35,865 nucleotides of DNA from a bacterium (GTDB lineage Bacteria > Acidobacteriota > Thermoanaerobaculia > Multivoradales > J023): contig JAAELT010000645.1 of the NCBI GenBank assembly GCA_024226315.1, positions 1 to 35,865 on the forward strand, given 5' to 3'. How positions within the stretch are numbered: position 1 is the first letter of the stretch; the number at the start of each line of letters is the position of its first letter. Shown piece by piece: positions 25,618-34,589 of this stretch. A program made the position numbers and the translations under genes. A model generated the notes under the pieces. That model worked only from the letters and a program-made list of their open reading frames with translations, had not been told where the DNA came from and ran no database searches.

Positions 25618-27867
25618 ATGAATCGAATCATCCGGGCGGCGTCGCTGCATGCCGCCATGCTCTTACTGTTGACCGCAGGCGCTTCGGCCCAACTCACGGT
25701 CAGCGGCACTGTCCTCGAGGAACCGGCCGGCCGGGGGCTGGCAGGCGCCGAGCTCGAGCTCCGGCTGTTGGCGCCTCGCCTGCAGGAGAGCGCCGAGCAG
25801 GCGACGAACCGGGTCGCCGTCAGCGACTCCGAAGGCCGCTACCTCTTGCGCGTACCACAGATTGGCGTCTTCGAGGTGATCGCTCACGCGCGCGACCGAG
25901 CCACCATGCTCTACCGACCGTTGGCGGTTGTCACGGACACCGAGCTGACACCGGTGGTACTGGGCAACGGCAGCGAGCGAACGACCCACGACGAACCATT
26001 CGGCGCCTGGAGCCCTGCCGGCGAAGCAGACGACGGACTGACCTCCGACGCCGAAGCCGGCCGGATCATGGTTGAAGGCCGGATCGTCGACTCCGTCAGC
26101 CGCCGGCCGATCGCGAGGTCCCTGGTGTGGAGCGGAGCCGATCCCGGCGCGTTCGTCCTCTCCGACTCCGAGGGCCGATACCGGATGGCGCTGCCGACGT
26201 CCAAAGACCTCTGGATCCGGGCCGAGTCCGCCGGCTACCTGCCGAGGGCGGTGGAGGTCCCGAACGAGCTCCCGGCCTCGGAGCAGGCCCATATCGACAT
26301 GGGTACGTTGATCCTGACTCCCGAATCCGTGCCGCGACCGGCCATCAGCGGCCTGGTGGTGGATGCCGAAGGGCAGCCGATCGCGGACGCCGAGATCGCC
26401 GTCCGGCGCCCCGATCCGGAAGGCCGCGAGACCGAACGGCCATGGCTCACGGCCTCGGACGAGGACGGCCGCTTCGAGCTGAGCGAGCGTCCGACCGGAA
26501 TCCTGACGATAGAAGTCTTCGCTCGGGAGTTCGCGCCGGCCGAGCCGCTCGAGCTGGGACCGGGCGAAGCCGCCGACGACTTGTACTTCGTGCTCGAGCG
26601 GGGCGCGTCGCTCGAGGGCCGCGTGACCACCCTGGGCGGCGAACCGGTCGCCGGGGTGCGGATCACGGTGGGCCGTCCGGCGACGCACTCGGACGCCGAG
26701 GGTGCCTACCGCATCGAAGGGCTTCCCCCGGGGCGGGCGACCGTCGACGCCTTCCATCCGGACTACGAGCCGCAAGCCGAGCGAATCGAGATCCAGCAGG
26801 GAGTCAATCTCCTCGATTGGAGCTTCGAAGACGGCACCTGGGTGAGCGGCCTGGTGGTCGACGAGGCGGGCACGCCGGTGGCCGAGGCACACGTCGAGCT
26901 GCGGCTCGAGCCGGGCGGCGAGCCGCGGACCTACTCCGGCCGCAGCGCGGACGATGGTTCGTTCGAACTGTCGCCGGTCGCGATCGGTAGCTACCGGCTC
27001 GCCGCCGCCAAGGAGGGCTACGCCGACGCCATGCTCCCGACCGCGGTGATCGTCGTCGACGAGGCGGTCGAGGACCTCCAGATCGTCCTGAGACCCGGCG
27101 CCTCGATCTTCGGTCGCATCGCAGGCCTGCGGCCCGACGAGCTGGCGCGCCTCCGCGTCGAGGCGACCGACGGCCGATCGAGAGCACGAAGCGGACAGAC
27201 CGACGGCGACCTCTACGAAATCGTCGACCTGGCGCCGGGCGACTGGTTGATCGAGGCGTCGCTTCCAGACGGCCGCCGCCACACCCAGGCGCGCGTGAGC
27301 CTACAGCCAAGGGTACGGGAGGCGAGGCGCGACCTTCGCTTCGGTGGCGTAACGCTCTCGGGCGTCGTCCTGCTCGACGGCGAGCCGGCGCCGGAGACCA
27401 GCGTCTCCCTCCAGGGCTCCGAGGAACCTCTGCACCGAACCGTGGTCACCGGCTTCGAAGGCGAGTTCCGGTTCGAGGATCTGGGCATCGGCAGCTACGC
27501 CCTCGCCCTCACCAACCCGGAGAAGGGGTTCGTCAGCAACCGAACGTTCGACCTCCCCGGCGATCGGCACCTGGCGCTGGACTTCCGCACGTCCAGGATC
27601 AGCGGCCAAGTGGTCGCGACCTCGGGCTACCAGGGGGTCACCGATGCCCTGGTCTACCTGCGCAAGGCCGACGCGTCCGGTCTTCTGGTCACCGCTGGGA
27701 CCGACGCCACGGGCGGCTTCGAGCTCGAGCGTCTACAGCCGGGCCGCTACCTGCTCGGCGCCCGCAAAGACGGCTACGCCCCGGCCGAAGTCGAGCTCGA
27801 AGTCACGCCCGGCTCGGACCTCGCCGGCCTCGAGCTGGCTTTGTCCGAATCCAGCATCGCCGAGTGA
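25618..27867 (+). CDS. Secreted protein made of carboxypeptidase-regulatory-like domains
   Basis: A protein of 749 residues. A signal peptide covers about 1-24 (AAMLLLLTAGASA). The rest is a chain of about seven to eight beta-sandwich modules of the CarboxypepD_reg-like/SdrD_B-like type. Each runs 'SG.V.D..G.P.A.A.V.L', then 'D..G.F.L..L..G.Y.L.A...GY'. Examples are ISGLVVDAEGQPIADAEIAV, VSGLVVDEAGTPVAEAHVEL and ISGQVVATSGYQGVTDALVY. No catalytic domain is seen. Such chains usually act as extracellular spacers or carbohydrate/cell-surface binding arms. The start at 25618 lies just past the RTX terminator; AGAGA precedes the ATG. Confidence 0.85.
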   Translation: MNRIIRAASLHAAMLLLLTAGASAQLTVSGTVLEEPAGRGLAGAELELRLLAPRLQESAEQATNRVAVSDSEGRYLLRVPQIGVFEVIAHARDRATMLYRPLAVVTDTELTPVVLGNGSERTTHDEPFGAWSPAGEADDGLTSDAEAGRIMVEGRIVDSVSRRPIARSLVWSGADPGAFVLSDSEGRYRMALPTSKDLWIRAESAGYLPRAVEVPNELPASEQAHIDMGTLILTPESVPRPAISGLVVDAEGQPIADAEIAVRRPDPEGRETERPWLTASDEDGRFELSERPTGILTIEVFAREFAPAEPLELGPGEAADDLYFVLERGASLEGRVTTLGGEPVAGVRITVGRPATHSDAEGAYRIEGLPPGRATVDAFHPDYEPQAERIEIQQGVNLLDWSFEDGTWVSGLVVDEAGTPVAEAHVELRLEPGGEPRTYSGRSADDGSFELSPVAIGSYRLAAAKEGYADAMLPTAVIVVDEAVEDLQIVLRPGASIFGRIAGLRPDELARLRVEATDGRSRARSGQTDGDLYEIVDLAPGDWLIEASLPDGRRHTQARVSLQPRVREARRDLRFGGVTLSGVVLLDGEPAPETSVSLQGSEEPLHRTVVTGFEGEFRFEDLGIGSYALALTNPEKGFVSNRTFDLPGDRHLALDFRTSRISGQVVATSGYQGVTDALVYLRKADASGLLVTAGTDATGGFELERLQPGRYLLGARKDGYAPAEVELEVTPGSDLAGLELALSESSIAE

Positions 27868-27988
27868 CGGCGAGGCATCAGGTCCGAGCAGAAGCACAAA
27901 ACGCCACCAATCCGGCACTCGCTGAGTTCCGATTCAGAGTCTCTAGGACAGCGGCTGCTAGAATACTGAATGGCAGGAGGCGACCCAT

Positions 27989-28345
27989 ATGAAAATAGAC
28001 AGATCGCGATCGAGGCTTGACGGCTCTACCGACAGGATTCCCCTGACGCTCGAGCGAGTCCAGATCGCCGAGAGCCTGCGTGGAATCCTAGTCCGGGCCA
28101 TCGATATTTTGAAGAGCTTCGGATGCACGGAGATCTATGTTTTCGGTTCTCTCGCTCACGGCACCGCCGATGCCGACTCGGACGTGGATCTGGCGGTCAG
28201 GGGTTGTCCGAAGACGCGTTTCTTCCGCGCAATGGGGACGTTGATGAAAGAGCTCGATCGGGAGGTCGACCTGGTGGACCTCGATTGTGAGGACCCGTTC
28301 GCCGGATATCTCCAGAAAAGAGGTGAGCTGGTCCAAGTTGCCTGA
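27989..28345 (+). CDS. MNT-like minimal nucleotidyltransferase
   Basis: A 118-residue protein of the DNA-polymerase-beta-like nucleotidyltransferase fold. The signature IYVFGSLAHGTADADSDVDL holds the GS motif and the DxD metal pair; the third acidic residue is probably in EVDLVDLD. MNT proteins are antitoxins that modify (AMPylate) their HEPN partner toxin. GGAGG lies eight bases before the ATG at 27989, and TAGAAT (27959-27964) may be the -10. The usual HEPN gene is missing: the 56 bases to the convergent RND gene hold only a short frame (DRAQLSEKAAAGL) that could be its start. So this is an orphan or broken module. Confidence 0.85.
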   Translation: MKIDRSRSRLDGSTDRIPLTLERVQIAESLRGILVRAIDILKSFGCTEIYVFGSLAHGTADADSDVDLAVRGCPKTRFFRAMGTLMKELDREVDLVDLDCEDPFAGYLQKRGELVQVA

Positions 28346-28401
28346 TCGAGCCCAGCTGTCAGAGAAGGCTGCCGCCGGATTGCCACGGCGCTCGACCGTA
28401 C

Positions 28402-31400
28402 TCAGGGGCCTGATGCCGCTGGCTCACTCACAGCCTCGCCCGATACCGCCGCCGTCCGCCTCTCCACCTCGGCCCGCTTCCACTCCTTCGCCGTCAGATA
28501 GGAGTACATCGCCGGCACCACGTAAAGGGTGAGCAGCGTCCCCATCAGCAGCCCGCCGATGATCGCCACCCCCATCGGCACGCGGCTCTCGGCGCCGGCG
28601 CCCAGCGCCAGGGCGATAGGCAGGATGCCGAGCACGGTCGAAAGCGAAGTCATCACCACCGGGCGGAAACGCGCCGATGCGCCCTCGATGGTCGCCTCCA
28701 TCACCGAGCTGCCGCGCGCCCGGCGCTGGTTGGAGAACTCGACGATCAGGATGCCGTTCTTGGTGGTCAGGCCGATCAGCATGATCATGCCGACCTGGCT
28801 GAACAGGTTGAGGGTGAGACCGAAGTACCACAGCGCCAGTAGCGCCCCGGCGAGCGCCAGGGGCACGGTGAACATGATGGTGAAGGGATCGCGGAAGCTC
28901 TCGAACTGCGCCGCCAGCACCAGGTAGACCAGCACCAGGGCGAGCAGGAATACGAAGTCGAGGCTGCGGGCGCTCTCGGCATAGTCGCGCGACTGGCCCG
29001 CCAGAGAGGTGGCGAAGGTGTCGTCGAGCACCCGGCCGGCGATCGCCTCCATGGCCTCGATACCGTCGGCGACGGTCTTGCCCGGCGCCAGGCCTGCCGA
29101 GACGGTGGCCGAGACGTAGCGGTCGAAGCGGTAGAGCTGCGGCGGCCGACTCTCCTCCGTGATCGTCACCAGCTTGTCGAGCAATACCGGCTGACCCGTG
29201 GACGAGCGCACGTAGAGGTTGCGCAGGTCGAAGGTCTCGTCGCGGTCCTCGCGGGTCACCTGGCCGATGATCTCGAACTGCTTGCCGTCGAGCAGGAAGA
29301 ATCCCAGGCGCTGCTCGGAGAGCGCCAGCTGCAGCGTGCGGCCGATGTCGCGCGCCGAGATGCCGAGGTCGCGGGCTCGCTCGCGATCGATCGCAACGCG
29401 CAGCTCCGGCTTGTCGAACTTGAGGTCGACGTCGGTGGCCTGAAACGTCGGCTCGTTCTCGGCCTCGCGCAGAAAGATCGGCAGCACCTCTTCCAGCTTC
29501 TCGTGGTTCGGCGCCTGGATCACGAACTGCACCGGCAGGCCGCGCCGGCGACCGACGGCGATCGTCGGCTCCTGGGAGACGAAGGTCTTCGCCGCGGTCA
29601 GGTCCTTCAGGCGGCGGCCGAGCGCGCCGGCGATCTCGGCCTGGGAGCGCCCCCGCTCGTCGACGTCGGACAGCACCACCCGGGCGAAGCCGGAGTTGAT
29701 CGAGGTGGTGGCGCCGAAACCGGGAGAGGTGACCGAGACCAGCATCCTCGACTCCGGTACCTCGTCGAGAATCAGGGCGTTCAGGTCGTCGACGAAGCGG
29801 TCCATGTAGCCGAAGGTCGCACCTTCCGGGCCCTTGGCATTGATGCGCACCGTGCCACGGTCCTCGAGCGGCGCCAGCTCCGAAGGCAGGACGTCCAAGA
29901 AGAGTACGATCAAGCCCAGGCAGCCGGCGATCACCGGCAGCGCCAGCCAACGCCGTCTCAACATGCCCTCCAGGCTGGCGCGGTAGCCGGCGGTCAGGCG
30001 CTGGAAGAACGGCTCGGTGACGCGGTAGAGCCAGGGCTGGCGGGCGCGCTTCTTGAGCATGCGCGAGCACAGCATGGGGGTCAGCGTCAGTGCGATGAAC
30101 GACGAGATGATCACCGCGCCGGCCAGGGTGACGCCGAACTCGCGGAACAGCCGGCCGGTGAGGCCGCCGATGAACAGGATCGGCAACAGCACCGACACCA
30201 GCGCCAGGGTGGTGGCGATGACCGCGAAGAAGATCTCGCGCGTGCCTACCACGCCGGCCTCGATCGGCTGGTGGCCGCCCTCGATCTTGGCGTAGATGTT
30301 CTCGAGCACCACGATGGCGTCGTCGACCACCAGGCCGATGGCCAGCACCAGGCCGAGCAGGGTCAGCACGTTGATCGAAAAGCCCGCCAGGTACATGACG
30401 AAGAAGGCGCCGATCAGCGACACCGGGATCACCACCACCGGAATGATCGTCGTACGCCAGTCGCGCAGGAAGGTGAAGATCACCAGGATCACCAACGCGA
30501 AGGCGAGAAAGATCGTCTGGCGCACCTCGCGCACCGACTTCTTGATGTGCTTGGTGGTGTCGAAGCCGAACGCCAGCTCGACGTCGTCGGGCAGATCCTT
30601 CTCGATCTGTCCGATGCGGCGGTAGAACTCGTCGGCGATGTCGATGTAGTTGGCGCCGGCCTGGGGCCGGATCACCACCGCCACCATCGGGATGCCGTCG
30701 CGCTTGAGCACCGTGCGCAGGTTGCGCGGCCCGAGCTCGGCGGTGCCGACGTCACGGAAGCGCACGACGCGGCCGGCTTCTGAGCGCAGGATCAGGTTCT
30801 CGAAGTCCTGCGGCGTGTTCAGGCGCCCCATGGTGCGTACCGGCAGCTCCACCTCGCGTCCCTCGATGCGCCCGGCCGGCAGCTCGACGTTCTCGCGCTC
30901 GATGGCGTCGCGCACGTCGAGCGGCGTCAAACGATACGAGGCGAGCTTCTGCGGGTCGATCCACAGGCGCATGGCGTAGGTCTTGTCGCCCCAGATGTCG
31001 ACCCGGCTGACCTCGGGGATGGTCTGCAGCCGCTCGACGAACAGCTCGTCGGCGATGCGCGACAGCTCGAGCGGGCCGCGGGTGTCGGAGCGGATGGTCA
31101 CCTGCAGGATCGGACGGCCGTCGGCGTCGGCCTTCGAGATCGACGGCGGGTCGACGTCGGGCGGCAGGTTGCGCTGCGCGCGCGACACCCGGTCGCGGAC
31201 GTCGTTGGCTGCCGTCTCGAGATCGGCGTCGATACCGAACTCGGCGCGGATCGTCGAGCGACCTTCGCGGCTCACCGAGGTCAGCGTGCGGATGCCGGCG
31301 ACGCCGTTGACCGACTCCTCGAGCGGCTCGGTGATCTGCGACTCGATGACGTCGGCGCTGGCGCCGCGGTAGTTGGTCGAGACCGTGATCAAAGGTGAGT

Positions 31401-31521
31401 CGACCGAAGGGAACTCCCGCACGCCGAGCGAGCGGAAGCCGATCACGCCGAACAGCACGATGGTGATCGACATCACGATCGCCAGCACCGGCCGGCGGAT
31501 GGAGAGGGTGTAGAGGGTCAT
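28402..31521 (-). CDS. RND-family efflux pump inner-membrane permease (HAE1 type)
   Basis: A protein of 1039 residues, full length for the family. The N-terminal helix (RRPVLAIVMSITIVLFGVIG) leads into the porter domain (GVREFPSVDSPLITVSTNYR). The TM4 proton-relay motif GLVVDDAIVVLENI has both aspartates, and TM10 carries the lysine in GLTTKNGILIVEFSNQRR. The two halves show the usual pseudo-duplication with two large periplasmic loops. It is a proton-driven exporter of hydrophobic compounds. It follows the adaptor gene by one base, so they form an operon. No outer-membrane TolC gene is adjacent, so the channel must come from elsewhere. Confidence 0.95.
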   Translation of the reverse strand: MTLYTLSIRRPVLAIVMSITIVLFGVIGFRSLGVREFPSVDSPLITVSTNYRGASADVIESQITEPLEESVNGVAGIRTLTSVSREGRSTIRAEFGIDADLETAANDVRDRVSRAQRNLPPDVDPPSISKADADGRPILQVTIRSDTRGPLELSRIADELFVERLQTIPEVSRVDIWGDKTYAMRLWIDPQKLASYRLTPLDVRDAIERENVELPAGRIEGREVELPVRTMGRLNTPQDFENLILRSEAGRVVRFRDVGTAELGPRNLRTVLKRDGIPMVAVVIRPQAGANYIDIADEFYRRIGQIEKDLPDDVELAFGFDTTKHIKKSVREVRQTIFLAFALVILVIFTFLRDWRTTIIPVVVIPVSLIGAFFVMYLAGFSINVLTLLGLVLAIGLVVDDAIVVLENIYAKIEGGHQPIEAGVVGTREIFFAVIATTLALVSVLLPILFIGGLTGRLFREFGVTLAGAVIISSFIALTLTPMLCSRMLKKRARQPWLYRVTEPFFQRLTAGYRASLEGMLRRRWLALPVIAGCLGLIVLFLDVLPSELAPLEDRGTVRINAKGPEGATFGYMDRFVDDLNALILDEVPESRMLVSVTSPGFGATTSINSGFARVVLSDVDERGRSQAEIAGALGRRLKDLTAAKTFVSQEPTIAVGRRRGLPVQFVIQAPNHEKLEEVLPIFLREAENEPTFQATDVDLKFDKPELRVAIDRERARDLGISARDIGRTLQLALSEQRLGFFLLDGKQFEIIGQVTREDRDETFDLRNLYVRSSTGQPVLLDKLVTITEESRPPQLYRFDRYVSATVSAGLAPGKTVADGIEAMEAIAGRVLDDTFATSLAGQSRDYAESARSLDFVFLLALVLVYLVLAAQFESFRDPFTIMFTVPLALAGALLALWYFGLTLNLFSQVGMIMLIGLTTKNGILIVEFSNQRRARGSSVMEATIEGASARFRPVVMTSLSTVLGILPIALALGAGAESRVPMGVAIIGGLLMGTLLTLYVVPAMYSYLTAKEWKRAEVERRTAAVSGEAVSEPAASGP

Positions 31522-31522
31522 C

Positions 31523-32578
31523 TCAGCCGCCGGTGGCTTCCACCTCGAGCCCCGGCCGCAGCTGCTGGATCGCCGACACGATCACCCGCTCGCCGGGCGC
31601 CAGACCGCTCGTGATCTGCACCCGGTCGTCGGTACGGATGCCGGTCGTCACCGGCCGCGGGGCGGCCTTGCCGTCCTCCAGCACGAAGACCTTCTTGCCG
31701 CCGAGCTCGGGGATCACCGCGATCGACGGCACGGTAAGCGCGTCGTCGATCTCGGCGATCACCAGCTCGACGTCGGCGAAGGCGCCAGGCACCAGGGCGC
31801 GGTCGGGATTGCGGCTCTCGGCGCGCAGCTGCAGCGAGCGCGTGTCGGCATCGACGCTCGGCTCGACGGCGTAGATCGTGCCGGTGAACGAGCGCTCGTC
31901 GCCCTTGACGCGGAAGCTGATCTCACCGCCCGGGCGCATGCGCGAGGCGTACTTCTCCGGTACCGAGAAATCGATCTTCACCGGGTCGACGTCCTGCAGG
32001 GTGGCGATCTGTTTCTGCGGCGACAGGTAGCTGCCCTGGCTGACGTAGCGCAGGCCGACGACGCCCGCGAACGGCGCTCGGATCTCGGTCTTGAGCAGCT
32101 GGGCCTCGATCACGCGCAGCTCGGAGCGCAGCACGTTGAGCTGGTTGAGGGCGATGTCGTACTCGTCGACGCTGATCACGCCCTCGCCTGAAAGCTGCTT
32201 CCTCTGCGCCTCGCGACGCTCGGCCAGCTCGACCCGGAATACCGTGCGTTCGCGCTCGGCCTGCAGCTCGGTGTCGTCGATCTTGAGCAGCAGTTGGCCG
32301 GCGGTCACCCGGCTGCCCTCGCGGAACAGGATCTCCTCCACCTTGCCCGAGATCTCGCTCACCAGCTCCACCTGTTCGGCGGCCCGCACCGTGCCGGTGG
32401 TCGACAGACCTTCCACCAGGCGCTCGGGCACGACCTCCAGCACCGCGACGCGTAGCGCGCGGGGCTCGCCCGCCGTGTTCTCGTGAGCGTCGGCGGCGTC
32501 GCTGGTGGACCTGAGCTTGGGGGCCGCCAGCGCGACGACGATCGCCAGGGCGATGAGGATGCCGAGGACTTTCTTCAA
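31523..32578 (-). CDS. RND periplasmic adaptor (membrane fusion protein)
   Basis: A protein of 351 residues. An N-terminal anchor or signal (VLGILIALAIVVALAA) is followed by the lipoyl-like half-motif AEQVELVSEISGKVEEILFR and EGSRVTAGQLLLKIDD, a short helical hairpin (residues about 105-155), the second lipoyl half (IRAPFAGVVGLRYVSQGSYL), a beta-barrel and a membrane-proximal domain ending VIVSAIQQLRPGLEVEATGG. It bridges the RND permease and an outer-membrane channel. The start is TTG at 32578 with AGAAGG four bases upstream. A TACTC/GAGTA inverted repeat lies 30 to 45 bases upstream. Confidence 0.93.
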   Translation of the reverse strand: MKKVLGILIALAIVVALAAPKLRSTSDAADAHENTAGEPRALRVAVLEVVPERLVEGLSTTGTVRAAEQVELVSEISGKVEEILFREGSRVTAGQLLLKIDDTELQAERERTVFRVELAERREAQRKQLSGEGVISVDEYDIALNQLNVLRSELRVIEAQLLKTEIRAPFAGVVGLRYVSQGSYLSPQKQIATLQDVDPVKIDFSVPEKYASRMRPGGEISFRVKGDERSFTGTIYAVEPSVDADTRSLQLRAESRNPDRALVPGAFADVELVIAEIDDALTVPSIAVIPELGGKKVFVLEDGKAAPRPVTTGIRTDDRVQITSGLAPGERVIVSAIQQLRPGLEVEATGG

Positions 32579-32606
32579 GGGCCTTCTCGCTGATGCAGTT
32601 CGACTC

Positions 32607-32622
32607 TACTCTACTAGGAGTA
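32607..32622 (-). promoter_or_regulatory. Candidate operator upstream of the RND operon
   Basis: TACTC-TACTAG-GAGTA is an inverted repeat with a palindrome-like centre, placed where a repressor of the adaptor/permease operon would bind. No regulator gene of the TetR or MerR type lies next to it. Confidence 0.35.
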
Positions 32623-32686
32623 ACGTACGCCGGTCCGCGAGAAACGGAGGTAAAACTCTGGTAACCATCCCGGGGAGCGGAGATGG

Positions 32687-33058
32687 CTACAGGTCGGCGA
32701 TCAGCTTCAGCAGGTCCATCGAGCTGACGATGCCGACCGGTTTCTCGCGGCGGGTCACGACCATGCGGTGGTAGTGATTGGCGACCATGATGCGGGCGAT
32801 CTCCGGCACCGGCGTCTCCTCGGCGACCGTATCCGCGATCGGGGTCATGATCTGGCGCACCTTCAGCCCCGGCTCGGCGGCGCTGCGGTTGACGTCCGTC
32901 ACGCTGACGACCCCCAGCAGGCTGCCCTCGTCGTCCTCGACCGGCGCGCCGGAGATCTCGTTGTCGGCCAGGAGACCGGCGACCTGTCCGAGCGTCAGGT
33001 CGTCGCGCACGGCCATCACCGTCCTGCTCATCACGTCTCTGGCGGTCAGTTCCTTCAT
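32687..33058 (-). CDS. Tandem CBS-domain protein
   Basis: A 123-residue protein made of two CBS domains and nothing else. CBS 1 covers about 5-60 (ARDVMSRTVMAVRDDLTLGQ, then ISGAPVEDDEGSLLGVVSVTD). CBS 2 covers about 65-120 (VRQIMTPIADTVAEETPVPE, then HRMVVTRREKPVGIVSSMDL). Such proteins bind adenine nucleotides and act as energy or redox sensors for partner proteins. GGAGG lies four bases before the ATG at 33058. It is upstream of, and co-oriented with, the RND operon, but 108 bases and a candidate operator separate them, so a functional link is not implied. Confidence 0.92.
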   Translation of the reverse strand: MKELTARDVMSRTVMAVRDDLTLGQVAGLLADNEISGAPVEDDEGSLLGVVSVTDVNRSAAEPGLKVRQIMTPIADTVAEETPVPEIARIMVANHYHRMVVTRREKPVGIVSSMDLLKLIADL

Positions 33059-33278
33059 CGTCCCTCCGTTCGGCGGTTCATTGGCCCTTGAAACAGCATA
33101 CGAAGGCTACCCAAGCCGGTCGACATGCTGGCGGGTAGGAGACGTCGCCACCTCGGAGGGTGGTGCACAGCTCGCCTCCGGCTTCGAGCGGAGGAGCTCG
33201 CGTCAGGAGGCGAAATCGATGTCGGGTAGACCGCGCCGGCCGATTGACGGATCTACCTCAGGTACAACTTGTGGAGCC
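33059..33278. other. Intergenic region without recognised feature
   Basis: About 220 bases between the CBS gene and the DUF4143 ATPase gene. GC-rich words such as GGAGG and GGTGG recur irregularly, without the fixed 42-43-base period seen elsewhere. No start signals for small genes are seen. Confidence 0.4.
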
Positions 33279-34427
33279 TCATAGAGCGGACCGAATCGCT
33301 TCCTGGACCCTCTCCAATGGGATCACGGACACCCTGTCCCGTAGATCGTACGACTTGCTTCCCGGATAGACGACCCACAGCCGATCCAACTGAAGATCGT
33401 TCGAAGCGACCTGCATGGAACGGGTCATGGACGGCGCGTCGGAGTACTTCAGCTCGAAACCGAACCGCCTGCCGGACTTCAGGACCAGCAGGTCGAGCTC
33501 GGCGCCGCTATGAGTGGCCCAGAAGTAGGCGTCACGGGTGCCGAGGACGGTGATGATGTGCTCCAGCGCGAAGCCCTCCCAGGAGGCGCCGAGCTTCGGA
33601 TGACCGAGCACCGCGTGCATCGTCTCGAGCTGCAGGAGCGCATGCAGAAGCCCGCTGTCACGCAGGTAGAGCTTCGGGGCCTTCACCTGCCGCTTCTTCA
33701 GGTTCTCGAACCACGGCGGCAAGACCCGCACCATGAAGGCGCCGGAAAGGATGTCGAGATATCGGCGGGCCGTGCTCTCCGAAGAGCCCAGCGAACGCCC
33801 GAACTGTGCCGCGTTCCACACCTGCCCATGGAAGTGGGCAATCATGGTCCAGAAGCGGCGCAACGTCTCCGCCGGGACCGTGATGCCCAACTGGGGAATG
33901 TCCCGCTCGAGGAAAGTGCGGACGAAGTCCTGCCGCCAGGCGTAGCTGGCCTCGGCGTCGGGCGCCAGATAGGACCGGGGAAAGCCGCCGCGGTGCCAGA
34001 GCGTCCGCACCACCTCGGTGCCGACCTCCCGCAGGATGAACCCCGACAGATCGACGAACCCCACCCGCCCGGCCAGGGATTCCGAGACCCCCTTGACCAG
34101 GCTCGGCGAGGCGCTGCCCAACACCAGAAAACGCGCCTTGTTCTCCGGTCTATCGACCAGGACGCGCAGAAGCTCGAACAACTCCGGCTTGCGCTGGATC
34201 TCGTCGATCACGACCAGATCCTCGAGCTCTTCGAGCGCCGTCATGGGCGCGGAGAGTCGCTGGAGGTCGACCGGGCTTTCCAGATCGAAGAAGGTACAAG
34301 GCTCCTGCGCTGCGATGGCTCTCGCCACCGTGGTCTTGCCGCACTGACGAGGCCCCAACAGCGCGGCGATGGGATGGACCCGGAAGACCTGGCGGATCCG
34401 CTTTAGTGGCTCTGGCCGATCGATCAT
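33279..34427 (-). CDS. AAA_14 ATPase with C-terminal DUF4143 domain
   Basis: A protein of 382 residues. The AAA_14 domain (about 15-140) has Walker A GPRQCGKTT and Walker B LVVIDEIQRKPELFELLRVL, plus the sensor region RFLVLGSASPSLVKGVSESL. A winged-helix-like segment follows (SLGSSESTARRYLDIL). DUF4143 (about 200-375) shows the nuclease-like acidic/lysine pattern GAELDLLVLKSGRRFGFELK. The family is widespread and scattered in bacteria and archaea, with no settled function. It begins 12 bases from a perfect 16-bp-arm palindrome. Its patchy distribution and isolated position suggest horizontal acquisition. Confidence 0.9.
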   Translation of the reverse strand: MIDRPEPLKRIRQVFRVHPIAALLGPRQCGKTTVARAIAAQEPCTFFDLESPVDLQRLSAPMTALEELEDLVVIDEIQRKPELFELLRVLVDRPENKARFLVLGSASPSLVKGVSESLAGRVGFVDLSGFILREVGTEVVRTLWHRGGFPRSYLAPDAEASYAWRQDFVRTFLERDIPQLGITVPAETLRRFWTMIAHFHGQVWNAAQFGRSLGSSESTARRYLDILSGAFMVRVLPPWFENLKKRQVKAPKLYLRDSGLLHALLQLETMHAVLGHPKLGASWEGFALEHIITVLGTRDAYFWATHSGAELDLLVLKSGRRFGFELKYSDAPSMTRSMQVASNDLQLDRLWVVYPGSKSYDLRDRVSVIPLERVQEAIRSAL

Positions 34428-34438
34428 CTCATCAGGCT

Positions 34439-34479
34439 ATCATTGAAAATCCGTGATCCGATGACGGATTTTCAATGAT
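34439..34479. promoter_or_regulatory. Perfect 16-bp-arm inverted repeat before the DUF4143 ATPase gene
   Basis: ATCATTGAAAATCCGT (34439-34454) and its exact reverse complement (34464-34479) flank a nine-base centre. The element is AT-rich in a GC-rich window. It sits directly upstream of the ATPase start at 34427, so it most likely overlaps its promoter. I recall TTGAAAATCC-type palindromes before genes of this ATPase family in other genomes. It may be an autoregulatory operator or a target site of mobility. Confidence 0.7.
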
Positions 34480-34513
34480 GAACGACCGTCAGCGGGGCAT
34501 CTGGTCACGAGAA

Positions 34514-34539
34514 AGGCCCCGGAGTCGACTCCGGGGCCT
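34514..34539 (-). terminator. Rho-independent terminator of the M4 peptidase gene
   Basis: A perfect 26-base palindrome with half AGGCCCCGGAGTC is followed on the minus strand by TTTCTCGT. It lies about 50 bases after the peptidase stop codon. Confidence 0.8.
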
Positions 34540-34589
34540 GAATGGACTGCACGAGCCCCGGACCGCGCGAGCGATCCAGGGTCGCAGGA

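Noticed and set aside
29503..30783. A 426-codon plus-strand frame inside the RND permease gene
   Set aside because: Antisense shadow of a full-length HAE1 permease.
33121..33250. A further tandem array between the CBS and ATPase genes
   Set aside because: GGAGG/GGTGG words recur at irregular 25-29-base spacings and no fixed period could be found.
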